Origin: JAJRXG01 sp047634015
GTDB lineage: Bacteria; Bacteroidota; Bacteroidia; Chitinophagales; Saprospiraceae
Reading direction: 5' to 3'
Assembly: GCA_047634015.1 (NCBI GenBank)
Contig: JBLIDB010000058.1
Coordinates: 1 to 22,453, forward strand
Length of the DNA: 22,453 nucleotides
Position 1 is the first letter of the stretch. The number at the start of each line of letters is the position of its first letter. The position numbers were made by a program, and so were the translations under genes. Of the stretch, positions 6,566 to 13,760 are shown piece by piece. A model generated the notes under the pieces. It saw only the letters and a program-made list of their open reading frames with translations. It searched no databases and had not been told where the DNA came from.

Positions 6566-7432
6566 TTATGATAGCCTAACGACATTATGTTTCATGCCAG
6601 TGAGAATGCGCTTAATCTCATTGGAGGCCTGGATTTTGTTCTTTAATGCTTCTTCGTCCTTATTTTGGATAGCAGTTTTTAATTCTTGAAGTTGAAGAAT
6701 GTATGAATCCAGAGCAGTTACCAAATGATCAGAATTATCAACGAAAATGGAAGACCAAGTTTGTGGACTACTCTTTGCTAGTCGAACTGTAGATTCAAAT
6801 CCGGTACTTGCCAAATTGAAAATCTGCTTTTGATCTTCTTCAATATTGAGCACAGCAGTACTTAAGGCAAATGCACTTACATGGGATAGATGCGATACAT
6901 AAGCCATGTGCTTGTCATGCTGATCTGGATCCATGAATATGTTCTGCATCCCCAATTGACTCATCAATTCTATCGCTGTATCCAATCTGCGTTCATCTGA
7001 TAGATGCTCCTCACAAATAATGTTTTTCTTTCCTTTATATAAGCTATTGATCGCTGCAGTTGGACCACTAAATTCTGTTCCTGCAAGAGGATGACAAGCT
7101 ACAAACCTACTCCTCTCGGGGTGGTTTAATACCTTCTTGCAGATACTCAGCTTTGTAGAAGCCGTATCTATAATTGTATTGTTTGATCCCTTGATGCTAA
7201 GAAGCTCAAGAATCGCATCTCCCGTATGGCCTACAGGAATACTCACAAATATTACTTCACATCGAAGAGATAAATCCTCTAAACTCAGAGATTCTGAAAT
7301 CAATCCAAGTTCCAAAGCTATTGACGAATGGTTGTCATTTCTATCATGACCCAATATTTCATGGCCAAGGACTTTTAAATCTTTAGCTATTGAACCACCT
7401 ATCAATCCTAAACCTACGATTCCTATTTTCAT
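6566..7432 (-). CDS. tyrA: Prephenate dehydrogenase
   Basis: TyrA oxidatively decarboxylates prephenate to 4-hydroxyphenylpyruvate (or arogenate to tyrosine, if the neighbouring aminotransferase acts on prephenate). The 288-residue protein begins with a Rossmann nucleotide site, GLGLIGGS (7-14), followed by DTASTK (89-94) and HPLAGTEFSGP (114-124), which binds the prephenate carboxylate and contains the catalytic His. SHLSHVSAFAL lies in the helical dimer domain. No ACT or chorismate mutase domain is fused, so feedback control must come from elsewhere. Its ATG overlaps the aminotransferase stop by 4 nt (ATGA), indicating translational coupling. Whether it prefers prephenate or arogenate, NAD or NADP, cannot be told from the sequence. 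Confidence 0.93.
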   Translation of the reverse strand: MKIGIVGLGLIGGSIAKDLKVLGHEILGHDRNDNHSSIALELGLISESLSLEDLSLRCEVIFVSIPVGHTGDAILELLSIKGSNNTIIDTASTKLSICKKVLNHPERSRFVACHPLAGTEFSGPTAAINSLYKGKKNIICEEHLSDERRLDTAIELMSQLGMQNIFMDPDQHDKHMAYVSHLSHVSAFALSTAVLNIEEDQKQIFNLASTGFESTVRLAKSSPQTWSSIFVDNSDHLVTALDSYILQLQELKTAIQNKDEEALKNKIQASNEIKRILTGMKHNVVRLS

Positions 7433-8610
7433 ACTGTGGCTATAGATTTAACAATGGTATGCTCTATCCTCGACAAAGCATCCTGATATATTTCAACGGG
7501 ACAGCAAAGCGCAATTCGTAAGTATCGCTCACCATTACTACCAAATATGAAGCCTGGCGTAATAAATACCTTCGCCTTATGGAGTATCTCATCCACCCAG
7601 CTCGGAACATCAGCTATATAATCAGGGGCCTTCGCCCATACAAATAGACCAGCAGTATTGTCCTCATATCTACAATCTAAAACATCAAATATCCGCTGGA
7701 CAACTTTCTTTCTTTCTGTATAGATCTCATTAATAGAATCAAACCAATTATGATCTAATGCTAATGCTTGAGTTGCAGCAACCTGAACGGCCTTATACAT
7801 GCCACTATCCATGTTGCTTTTGAATCTCATAACAACATCGATATATTCCTTAGCTCCAATTAATGCTCCTACTCTCCAGCCAGCCAAGTTATAGGCTTTG
7901 CTAAGACTGCAAAGTTCGAGACAGCATTCTTTAGCTCCTTTTACACTAAGGATACTCATAGGTTCTTCATTGAGTATCATATTATATGGATTATCATGAC
8001 AGATTAGTATTTCATGACGTAATCCAAATTCAACTAAGCGCTCAAAGAAGCCTCTGCTGGCTTTTGCCCCAGTGGGCATATTGGGATAGTTAATCCACAT
8101 TATTTTGACCTTGGATAAATCTTGACTGGATAAGGCATTTAAGTCAGGGAGCCAGTCCTTTGATTCTTCCAGATCATAGAACTTAGCGGTTGCACTTGCT
8201 AATTCTGTTGTCACACGATAACTCGGGTAGCCAGGATTGGGTACCAAAACTTCATCTCCAGCTTCTAAGAAAGACATAGCGATATGCATGATTCCTTCTT
8301 TTGAACCTATGAGCGGCAGGACTTCTGTGTCTGCATCAATTTGGGTGTCGAGTATGTCTGTATAATGCGCAGCAAATGCGGATCTAAGAGCCGGAATCCC
8401 TTTATAGCTCTGGTATTTATTAGCATCTGGGGCCATAGCAGCATTTTTCAATGCGTCGATAACACTATTGTGCGGAGCGAGATCGGGACTTCCGATACCC
8501 ATGTTCAAGACATCCTCACCCCTTTTATTCATAGCATCAATCTCGGCTAACTTAGTAGCGAAGTAGTATGCCTTGACATCTCCTATTCTACTTGACGGTT
8601 TGATAATCAT
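7429..8610 (-). CDS. PLP-dependent aminotransferase (class I/II), likely aromatic or prephenate
   Basis: A 393-residue fold-type I aminotransferase. The Schiff-base lysine is K238 in SLSKAYNLAGWRVG. PNPGYPSY and the substrate-carboxylate arginine region near the end (YLRIALCC) are present, as is NYPNMPTG, a variant of the NPxNPTG motif in which the first residues are altered. Its closest look is to aspartate/LL-diaminopimelate-type enzymes, but its position between pheA and tyrA argues that it makes phenylalanine and tyrosine from their keto acids, or converts prephenate to arogenate. The gene overlaps the pheA end by 23 nt and the tyrA start by 4 nt, so the three are translated as a coupled set. 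Substrate is inferred from context only. Confidence 0.88.
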   Translation of the reverse strand: MIIKPSSRIGDVKAYYFATKLAEIDAMNKRGEDVLNMGIGSPDLAPHNSVIDALKNAAMAPDANKYQSYKGIPALRSAFAAHYTDILDTQIDADTEVLPLIGSKEGIMHIAMSFLEAGDEVLVPNPGYPSYRVTTELASATAKFYDLEESKDWLPDLNALSSQDLSKVKIMWINYPNMPTGAKASRGFFERLVEFGLRHEILICHDNPYNMILNEEPMSILSVKGAKECCLELCSLSKAYNLAGWRVGALIGAKEYIDVVMRFKSNMDSGMYKAVQVAATQALALDHNWFDSINEIYTERKKVVQRIFDVLDCRYEDNTAGLFVWAKAPDYIADVPSWVDEILHKAKVFITPGFIFGSNGERYLRIALCCPVEIYQDALSRIEHTIVKSIATV

Positions 8611-9448
8611 GAATCCTCGCTTTTGTATAAATCCCTAATTCTTCTAATCCTATGCTTACTTTCCGCACTTCCTCTAGACAGTTTTCATATTGCTGAATAT
8701 GATCGAATTCTAAGTCAAGATGGAAGTAGTAATTATTCATTTCACCTACTACGGGAAAGGATTGAAGCTTACTAATGTTGATATTATGTTCTGCAATATG
8801 ATGAAGTACTTTAAGGAGACTTCCATGTTTATGCGGTACTCTGAGATAGATCGATGCTTTATTAGCATTACCCAATGAAGTATATTCTCCTTCTCTTGAT
8901 ATCACAATGAAGCGTGTATAGTTCACCTTTGATGTTTCGATATTTCTTTCGATAATATCAAGATCATACTCTGTTGAAGCAGCTTGACTTGCTATTGCAG
9001 CTACTCCTTGCCTGTTTTTTTGAGCTATATAAGCTGCAGATAGAGCAGTATCCTCAGACTCCGCAATTTTGATATTGGGGTGTTTTCTTAAGAACTCCTG
9101 GCATTGATAAATCGCCATAGGATGCGACTCTATAGTATGTATATCGCCCATTTGTTGCCCTTTAAGCCCCATCAACTGGTGGCTTATACGGAGATAGATC
9201 TCTCCGGAGATCCAAAAATTTCGTTCTCGTAGAATTCGGTAATTCTGCAGTATAGATCCGGCAATTGAATTTTCAATAGCCATTACTCCATAATTGATAG
9301 TGGAATCTTCTTCCAGAGTCCTAGCAAGTATATCAAAGCTTTCGGCAGGCACGATTTCCATGTGCTTACTTCCAAAATATCTTCGCGCTGCTTCATCATG
9401 GAAGCTTCCAGGGAAACCTTGAACAACTAATTTTGTTTTTCTTCTCAT
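8588..9448 (-). CDS. pheA: Prephenate dehydratase with ACT domain
   Basis: Converts prephenate to phenylpyruvate, the committed step to phenylalanine. The 286-residue protein has the dehydratase domain at about 5-185: GFPGSFHDEAA, ENSIAGS (59-65), ESHPMA (107-112) and the catalytic TRF triad (178-180) in VNYTRF. An ACT domain spans about 198-275. The two Phe-binding ACT motifs of enterobacterial PheA, GAL and ESRP, appear here as HGSLLK and KLQSFP, so allosteric phenylalanine inhibition may be altered. No chorismate mutase is fused; that activity lies in the operon's last gene. The ATG at 9448 sits 11 nt after the T8 run of the attenuator, making this the first structural gene of the operon. 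Confidence 0.95.
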   Translation of the reverse strand: MRRKTKLVVQGFPGSFHDEAARRYFGSKHMEIVPAESFDILARTLEEDSTINYGVMAIENSIAGSILQNYRILRERNFWISGEIYLRISHQLMGLKGQQMGDIHTIESHPMAIYQCQEFLRKHPNIKIAESEDTALSAAYIAQKNRQGVAAIASQAASTEYDLDIIERNIETSKVNYTRFIVISREGEYTSLGNANKASIYLRVPHKHGSLLKVLHHIAEHNINISKLQSFPVVGEMNNYYFHLDLEFDHIQQYENCLEEVRKVSIGLEELGIYTKARIHDYQTVK

Positions 9449-9459
9449 ATTAACGCAAC

Positions 9460-9488
9460 AAAAAAAAGAGCCCTACACCGTAGGACTC
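9460..9488 (-). terminator. Attenuator terminator hairpin in the pheA leader
   Basis: Read on the minus strand, GAGTCCTAC (9488-9480) pairs with GTAGGGCTC (9476-9468), with one T-G pair and a GGT loop. The stem can extend through AAG and TTT. Eight T follow at 9467-9460. A terminator placed between a promoter and a start codon 11 nt away can only be regulatory. Its left arm is also the partner of the antiterminator arm at 9534-9528. Confidence 0.9.
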
Positions 9489-9551
9489 CTTATATATCAT
9501 GCAATTATCGCTCCTGATTATACTCGTGTCCTACTTTCAGTTAGGCTGAAA
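9480..9551 (-). promoter_or_regulatory. Antiterminator and pause hairpins of the aromatic operon attenuator
   Basis: On the minus strand, GTAGGAC (region 2, 9534-9528) is a perfect complement of GTCCTAC (region 3, 9486-9480). Region 3 is the left arm of the terminator, so 2:3 and 3:4 pairing exclude each other. Upstream, TTTCAG / CTGAAA (9551-9546 and 9540-9535) forms a 6-bp hairpin with a 5-nt loop. Alternatively CCTA (9545-9542) can pair with TAGG (9533-9530) and sequester region 2. Region 2 lies inside codons 21-23 of the leader peptide, so a ribosome reaching the stop codon would cover it and favour termination. A ribosome stalled on the Phe/Tyr codons would leave it free and favour readthrough. 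Confidence 0.82.
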
Positions 9552-9595
9552 AAATAGAAATAACTAAAGGCGCAATAGTCTTTGTTTGAATTCAT
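9518..9595 (-). CDS. Phe/Tyr-rich leader peptide of the aromatic operon (pheL-like)
   Basis: A 25-codon frame from ATG at 9595-9593 to TAA at 9520-9518. Codons 7-16 read YCAFSYFYFF: seven of ten are Phe or Tyr (four Phe, three Tyr over the peptide, all in this block). The frame ends just before a terminator in front of pheA. The layout is that of the enterobacterial pheL leader, where scarcity of charged tRNA(Phe) stalls the ribosome; here both tRNA(Phe) and tRNA(Tyr) could be sensed, fitting an operon that makes both amino acids. The peptide itself probably has no function beyond being translated. A start only a few nucleotides downstream of the promoter box suggests nearly leaderless initiation. 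No Trp codon is present. Confidence 0.85.
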   Translation of the reverse strand: MNSNKDYCAFSYFYFFSLTESRTRV

Positions 9596-9600
9596 CAAGA

Positions 9601-9632
9601 CAAATCTAAATCGAAGTGATCCATAAGTCCAA
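9601..9632 (-). promoter_or_regulatory. Promoter of the aromatic operon
   Basis: On the minus strand, TTG (9632-9630), a 21-nt spacer and TAGATTTG (9608-9601) match the Bacteroidota consensus TTG-N17-23-TAnnTTTG exactly. The expected transcription start, about 4-8 nt after the box, falls at or within a few nucleotides of the leader peptide ATG at 9595. The rest of 9633-9798, between this promoter and purL, shows no gene; the best purL-side box, TAAGGTTTG, is one nucleotide too long. Confidence 0.75.
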
Positions 9633-9798
9633 GTTATTTGATCAAATTCTTAGTTGTCAGGCTATTAGTTTGTCATGCAAGCAATAAAGAGAAATGACTA
9701 TATCTCAAGTTCTAAAATTAATGTTTATAAATCATAGTGGCTCATAAGGATAAGGTTTGAAATTAAATAGAACTTTACACCTTAGAATAATTTGAAAT

Positions 9799-12700
9799 AT
9801 GATCTACTATTTTGGGCTTGCCAGTGAGAAAATATATGCGGTAGAAGTTACTTCAGAATTGTCTGCCGAGGTAATTGAGAAAATGATCTGGCTCTTTGGA
9901 GGCCGAAATCAGATAGAATCAGTAGAAATTCAAGGTGCATTTATTGGTCCTCGAGCTGCTATGATCACACCCTGGAGTACCAATGCGGTAGAAATTACTC
10001 AGAATATGGGAATCCAAGGAGTCAAGAGGATAGAGACCTTTTATCCAGATAAAGAATTTGACCCAATGATTTCTGAGAAATACGAGGGACTCAATCAAGA
10101 TATTTTCCAATTTGATATCCAGCCTGAACCAGTAATAGAGATAGATAATATTGCCGAATATAATGCCAATGAAGGTCTCTCTCTTAATTCGGATGAAGTC
10201 CAATACTTGGAAGATCTTGCAAATAGATTAGGTCGGCATCTAACGGATTCTGAAGTGTTTGGATTTAGTCAAGTAAATAGTGAACATTGCAGACATAAGA
10301 TCTTCAATGGCACTTTTCAGATTGATGGTGAGGTCAAAGAGCATTCTTTATTTCATTTAATTAAAAAGACTTCTAAAGCTCAGCCGAAGGGAATCGTCTC
10401 TGCATATAATGATAATGTTGCTTTTATTGCTGGTCCTACGGCAGTGGAGTTTGCGCCAAATGATCCTACTATCCCAAGTCTCTATAGAAAGAAGGAATTC
10501 AATTCTGTTATTTCTCTTAAGGCAGAGACGCATAATTTCCCTACTACTGTAGAACCATTTAGTGGTGCTGCCACAGGATCGGGAGGTGAAATACGAGATC
10601 GATTAGCAGGAGGACAAGGGTCGATTCCATCGGCAGGCACTGCAGTCTATATGACCAGCTATTCCAGATTAAAAGATAATAGGCCTTGGGAAGGTAAAGT
10701 TCCTCCGCGTCCTTGGTTGTATCAAACACCTGTTGATATTCTGATAAAAGCGTCCAATGGAGCATCGGATTTCGGGAATAAATTTGGACAACCGCTTATT
10801 GCCGGATCAGTATTTACATTCGAACATCAGGAGGACGAGCAGATTATAGCATATGATAAGGTCATAATGCAAGCTGGAGGTATAGGATATGGTAAATTAG
10901 AACAAGCACTGAAAGCCACTCCTAAAAAAGGGGATAAAGTTGTGATCCTTGGTGGAGATAACTATAGAATCGGGATGGGTGGTGCTGCGGTATCTTCTTC
11001 TGATACAGGGGCATTTAGTTCTGGGATAGAATTGAATGCTGTGCAAAGATCCAATCCTGAAATGCAAAAGAGAGTTGCCAATGTAATTCGAGCATTGGTA
11101 GAAAGTGATATAAACCCTATTGTTTCTATCCATGATCATGGTGCAGGTGGGCATTTGAATTGTCTTTCAGAATTGGTCGAAGAGGTCGGAGGGCATATTG
11201 ATCTAGATAAACTTCCTTTGGGAGACCCAACTCTTTCTGCAAAGGAAATCATTGGTAACGAATCTCAAGAGAGAATGGGGTTGATTATTTCAAATGAAGA
11301 CCTTCCTGTATTAATAAGATTAGCCGAACGTGAGCGAGCGCCTCTTTTTGTTGTTGGGGAAGTGTCTCTTGACGATAGATTTGAAATTACTTCTAAGTCA
11401 ACAGGTGCTCGACCTATGGACCTGGCTTTATCAGATATGTTTGGCAGTAGCCCAAAGACAATTATGAATGATGAGCTCAAGAAGCAATTATTCAGTGAAA
11501 TAACATACAAAGAAGATAACCTTGAATCATATATAAAAGATGTCCTAAGATTAGAATCAGTAGCATGTAAAGATTGGCTCACGAATAAAGTGGATCGTTG
11601 TGTAGGAGGTAGAGTGGCTAAGCAACAATGTGCTGGCCCGCTTCAATTACCCTTAAATAATTGTGCTGTCATGGCCCTGGATTTTGAGGGGAAGGAGGGG
11701 ATTGCAACATCCATAGGCCATTCACCAATAAGTGGGCTTATAGATGCAAGGGCAGGAGCTCGCAATGCAGTAACAGAAGCACTTACGAATATCATTTGGG
11801 CCCCTCTTAAGGATGGACTTTCTTCAGTGTCTCTTTCTGCGAATTGGATGTGGGCATGCAGAACGGAGGGCGAAGATGCTAGACTCTATCAAGCGGTGGA
11901 AGCATTGTCTGATTATTGCATTGCTTTGGGAATTAATGTTCCTACAGGTAAGGACTCTTTGTCCATGAAGCAAAAGTATACGGACAAGGTTGTGATCGCT
12001 CCCGGAACAGTCGTTGTATCTGCGGCAGGACATTGTGATTCTATAGATAATATTATAGAGCCCGTGCTCAAAAGGAATGCTGGTGACATATATTACATAG
12101 GTCTCACTAAAGGAAACTTTGAAATAGGCGGTACTGCTTTTGGACAGGTAATGAATAAGGTAGGTTCTCGAACATATACTTTAGAAAAATGCGCTTATAT
12201 TCGAAAAGCTTTTAATACTGTTCAGAGAGCCATCCGATCAGGAGTTATAACTGCAGGTCATGATGTCTCAACAGGAGGGCTTGTTACTACCTTGCTCGAA
12301 ATGTGTTTTGTAGAAAATAATATCACAGCTCAGATCGATCTTAGTGGTCTTGGAGATGATAATTTAGTGACAACCCTATTTGCAGAGAATGCTGCATTAG
12401 TCATTCAGGCGTCTGAAGATATTGAAATTTTATGCGCTCATGCAGACGTCCAATTGATCAAGATTGGAAGTGTTAGAGAGGGAGATGATTTTAGCATTTC
12501 AAATGCTCAGACAAGCATCAATTTGAGCGTTTCAGCATTAAGAGATGTTTGGTATGAGACTTCTTACCTGCTAGATACTAAACAAACAACACCCACACTT
12601 GCATTAGTTCGATATCAGAATTACAAAGATCAGCCGTTGACTTTTTCTTTTCCTTCAACTTTTGCGGGGAAGTTACCTTCTCGTAAGGAATCACAAAATC

Positions 12701-13443
12701 GCCCATTGGCGGCCATAATCCGGGAGAAAGGGAGTAACTCAGAGCGTGAGATGGCCCATGCACTCTATTTGGCAGGATTTGATGTTAGAGATGTTCACAT
12801 GACGGATCTTATTAATGGAAGAGAAACACTTGAAGATGTTCAGTTTTTGGGTGCCGTAGGAGGCTTTTCTAATTCCGATGTTTTAGGTTCGGCAAAAGGT
12901 TGGGCTGGGTCCTTTAAATATAACCCCAAGGCCAAAAAAGCCTTAGGTGGATTCTTTGCAAGACCAAACGTACTGTCTATTGGTATATGTAATGGATGCC
13001 AACTGATGGTCGATCTTGATTTATTAGGTCAGGAAGGTTCTTCAATGGATTATAACGATTCTGGAAAACATGAAAGCGCATTTACTTCAGTAACTATTCC
13101 AGATAATAATTCAGTAATGCTAAGTAATCTTGCTGGAACAACGCTCGGCGTCTGGATATCGCATGGAGAGGGGAAATTTATCCTCAACCAGTCAGAATCT
13201 GCATATAACATAGTGGGAAAGTATGGATATGAGTCATATCCTTCGAATCCTAATGGGAGTGACTTCAATACTGCCATGCTTTGCAGTGCTGACGGCAGAC
13301 ATTTGGTAACGATGCCTCATATCGAAAGATCTATATTCCCATGGAATTGGGCATATTATCCTGATGATAGAAAAGATGAAGTCAGCCCTTGGCTACAGGC
13401 ATTTGTCAATGCCCGAACATGGTTAGAGAGCAATATAGAGTAG
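9799..13443 (+). CDS. purL: Phosphoribosylformylglycinamidine synthase (FGAR amidotransferase), large form
   Basis: Catalyses the ATP- and glutamine-dependent conversion of FGAR to FGAM, the fourth step of purine synthesis. At 1214 residues it is the single-chain form that combines the PurS-like, synthetase and glutaminase parts. The N-terminal region (1 to about 140) is PurS-like. FSQVNSEHCRHKIFNG marks the linker. AETHNFPTTVEPFSGAATGS, from residue 242, is the ATP/FGAR-binding loop, and two AIR-synthase-like halves follow. The class I glutaminase fills the C-terminal 270 residues, with nucleophile C1064 in GICNGCQ and partners H1174 and E1176 in MPHIERSIFPWNW. It is cytoplasmic and monocistronic, divergent from the aromatic operon across a 350-nt gap. 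No truncation or frameshift is seen. Confidence 0.96.
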   Translation: MIYYFGLASEKIYAVEVTSELSAEVIEKMIWLFGGRNQIESVEIQGAFIGPRAAMITPWSTNAVEITQNMGIQGVKRIETFYPDKEFDPMISEKYEGLNQDIFQFDIQPEPVIEIDNIAEYNANEGLSLNSDEVQYLEDLANRLGRHLTDSEVFGFSQVNSEHCRHKIFNGTFQIDGEVKEHSLFHLIKKTSKAQPKGIVSAYNDNVAFIAGPTAVEFAPNDPTIPSLYRKKEFNSVISLKAETHNFPTTVEPFSGAATGSGGEIRDRLAGGQGSIPSAGTAVYMTSYSRLKDNRPWEGKVPPRPWLYQTPVDILIKASNGASDFGNKFGQPLIAGSVFTFEHQEDEQIIAYDKVIMQAGGIGYGKLEQALKATPKKGDKVVILGGDNYRIGMGGAAVSSSDTGAFSSGIELNAVQRSNPEMQKRVANVIRALVESDINPIVSIHDHGAGGHLNCLSELVEEVGGHIDLDKLPLGDPTLSAKEIIGNESQERMGLIISNEDLPVLIRLAERERAPLFVVGEVSLDDRFEITSKSTGARPMDLALSDMFGSSPKTIMNDELKKQLFSEITYKEDNLESYIKDVLRLESVACKDWLTNKVDRCVGGRVAKQQCAGPLQLPLNNCAVMALDFEGKEGIATSIGHSPISGLIDARAGARNAVTEALTNIIWAPLKDGLSSVSLSANWMWACRTEGEDARLYQAVEALSDYCIALGINVPTGKDSLSMKQKYTDKVVIAPGTVVVSAAGHCDSIDNIIEPVLKRNAGDIYYIGLTKGNFEIGGTAFGQVMNKVGSRTYTLEKCAYIRKAFNTVQRAIRSGVITAGHDVSTGGLVTTLLEMCFVENNITAQIDLSGLGDDNLVTTLFAENAALVIQASEDIEILCAHADVQLIKIGSVREGDDFSISNAQTSINLSVSALRDVWYETSYLLDTKQTTPTLALVRYQNYKDQPLTFSFPSTFAGKLPSRKESQNRPLAAIIREKGSNSEREMAHALYLAGFDVRDVHMTDLINGRETLEDVQFLGAVGGFSNSDVLGSAKGWAGSFKYNPKAKKALGGFFARPNVLSIGICNGCQLMVDLDLLGQEGSSMDYNDSGKHESAFTSVTIPDNNSVMLSNLAGTTLGVWISHGEGKFILNQSESAYNIVGKYGYESYPSNPNGSDFNTAMLCSADGRHLVTMPHIERSIFPWNWAYYPDDRKDEVSPWLQAFVNARTWLESNIE

Positions 13444-13760
13444 AATGCCAATTTTAAATATTGCCAGTTTGTGAAGGGTTATGAGATAATTAACATTTAT
13501 AGATCACAATCTTATACTTTATCGCGCTAAGTATAATTGCTTATCGGCAAATATTATTTGGTTCTGAAAGGAAAAACCAATTTATAGAAATTTTTTGACC
13601 CTAAATGTGAAATTTTTACATCAAATTGATTCTCTTGCCGTAACAATCTTTATTCATTAGATTGGGATATCGCTTGTTTATTGTGAAGAGAAAGTTAATT
13701 TTGTGTTTTGACTAAAGCGTCAGATAATACAATTTATTAAATAACTAAACCGAAATTAGT
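13444..13760. other. Intergenic region between purL and susC-like gene
   Basis: No gene is seen. An imperfect hairpin TTGGTT / AACCAA (13558-13563, 13575-13580) precedes a T6 run at 13591-13596 and might be a weak purL terminator. An imperfect palindrome, ATGTGAAATTTTTACAT (13605-13621, one mismatched pair), lies about 50 nt upstream of the susC promoter and could be an operator. The remainder is AT-rich leader for the susC-like gene. Confidence 0.45.
13674..13703 (+). promoter_or_regulatory. Promoter of the SusC/SusD operon
   Basis: TTG (13674-13676), a 19-nt spacer and TAATTTTG (13696-13703) match the Bacteroidota promoter consensus exactly. Transcription starting a few nucleotides later gives a 5' leader of roughly 50 nt before the ATG at 13761. 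Confidence 0.8.

Noticed and set aside
9753..9761. TAAGGTTTG upstream of purL as its promoter
   Set aside because: One nucleotide longer than TAnnTTTG and without a suitably placed TTG.
9919..13277. Several minus-strand open frames of 60-105 codons inside purL
   Set aside because: They are shadows of a strongly conserved coding sequence, with no leader, promoter or recognisable protein features.
13558..13596. Hairpin TTGGTT/AACCAA plus T6 as a purL terminator
   Set aside because: The stem is only 6 bp, the loop 11 nt, and the T-run begins 10 nt after the stem; it is also more than 110 nt after the purL stop, so it is mentioned only as a possibility.
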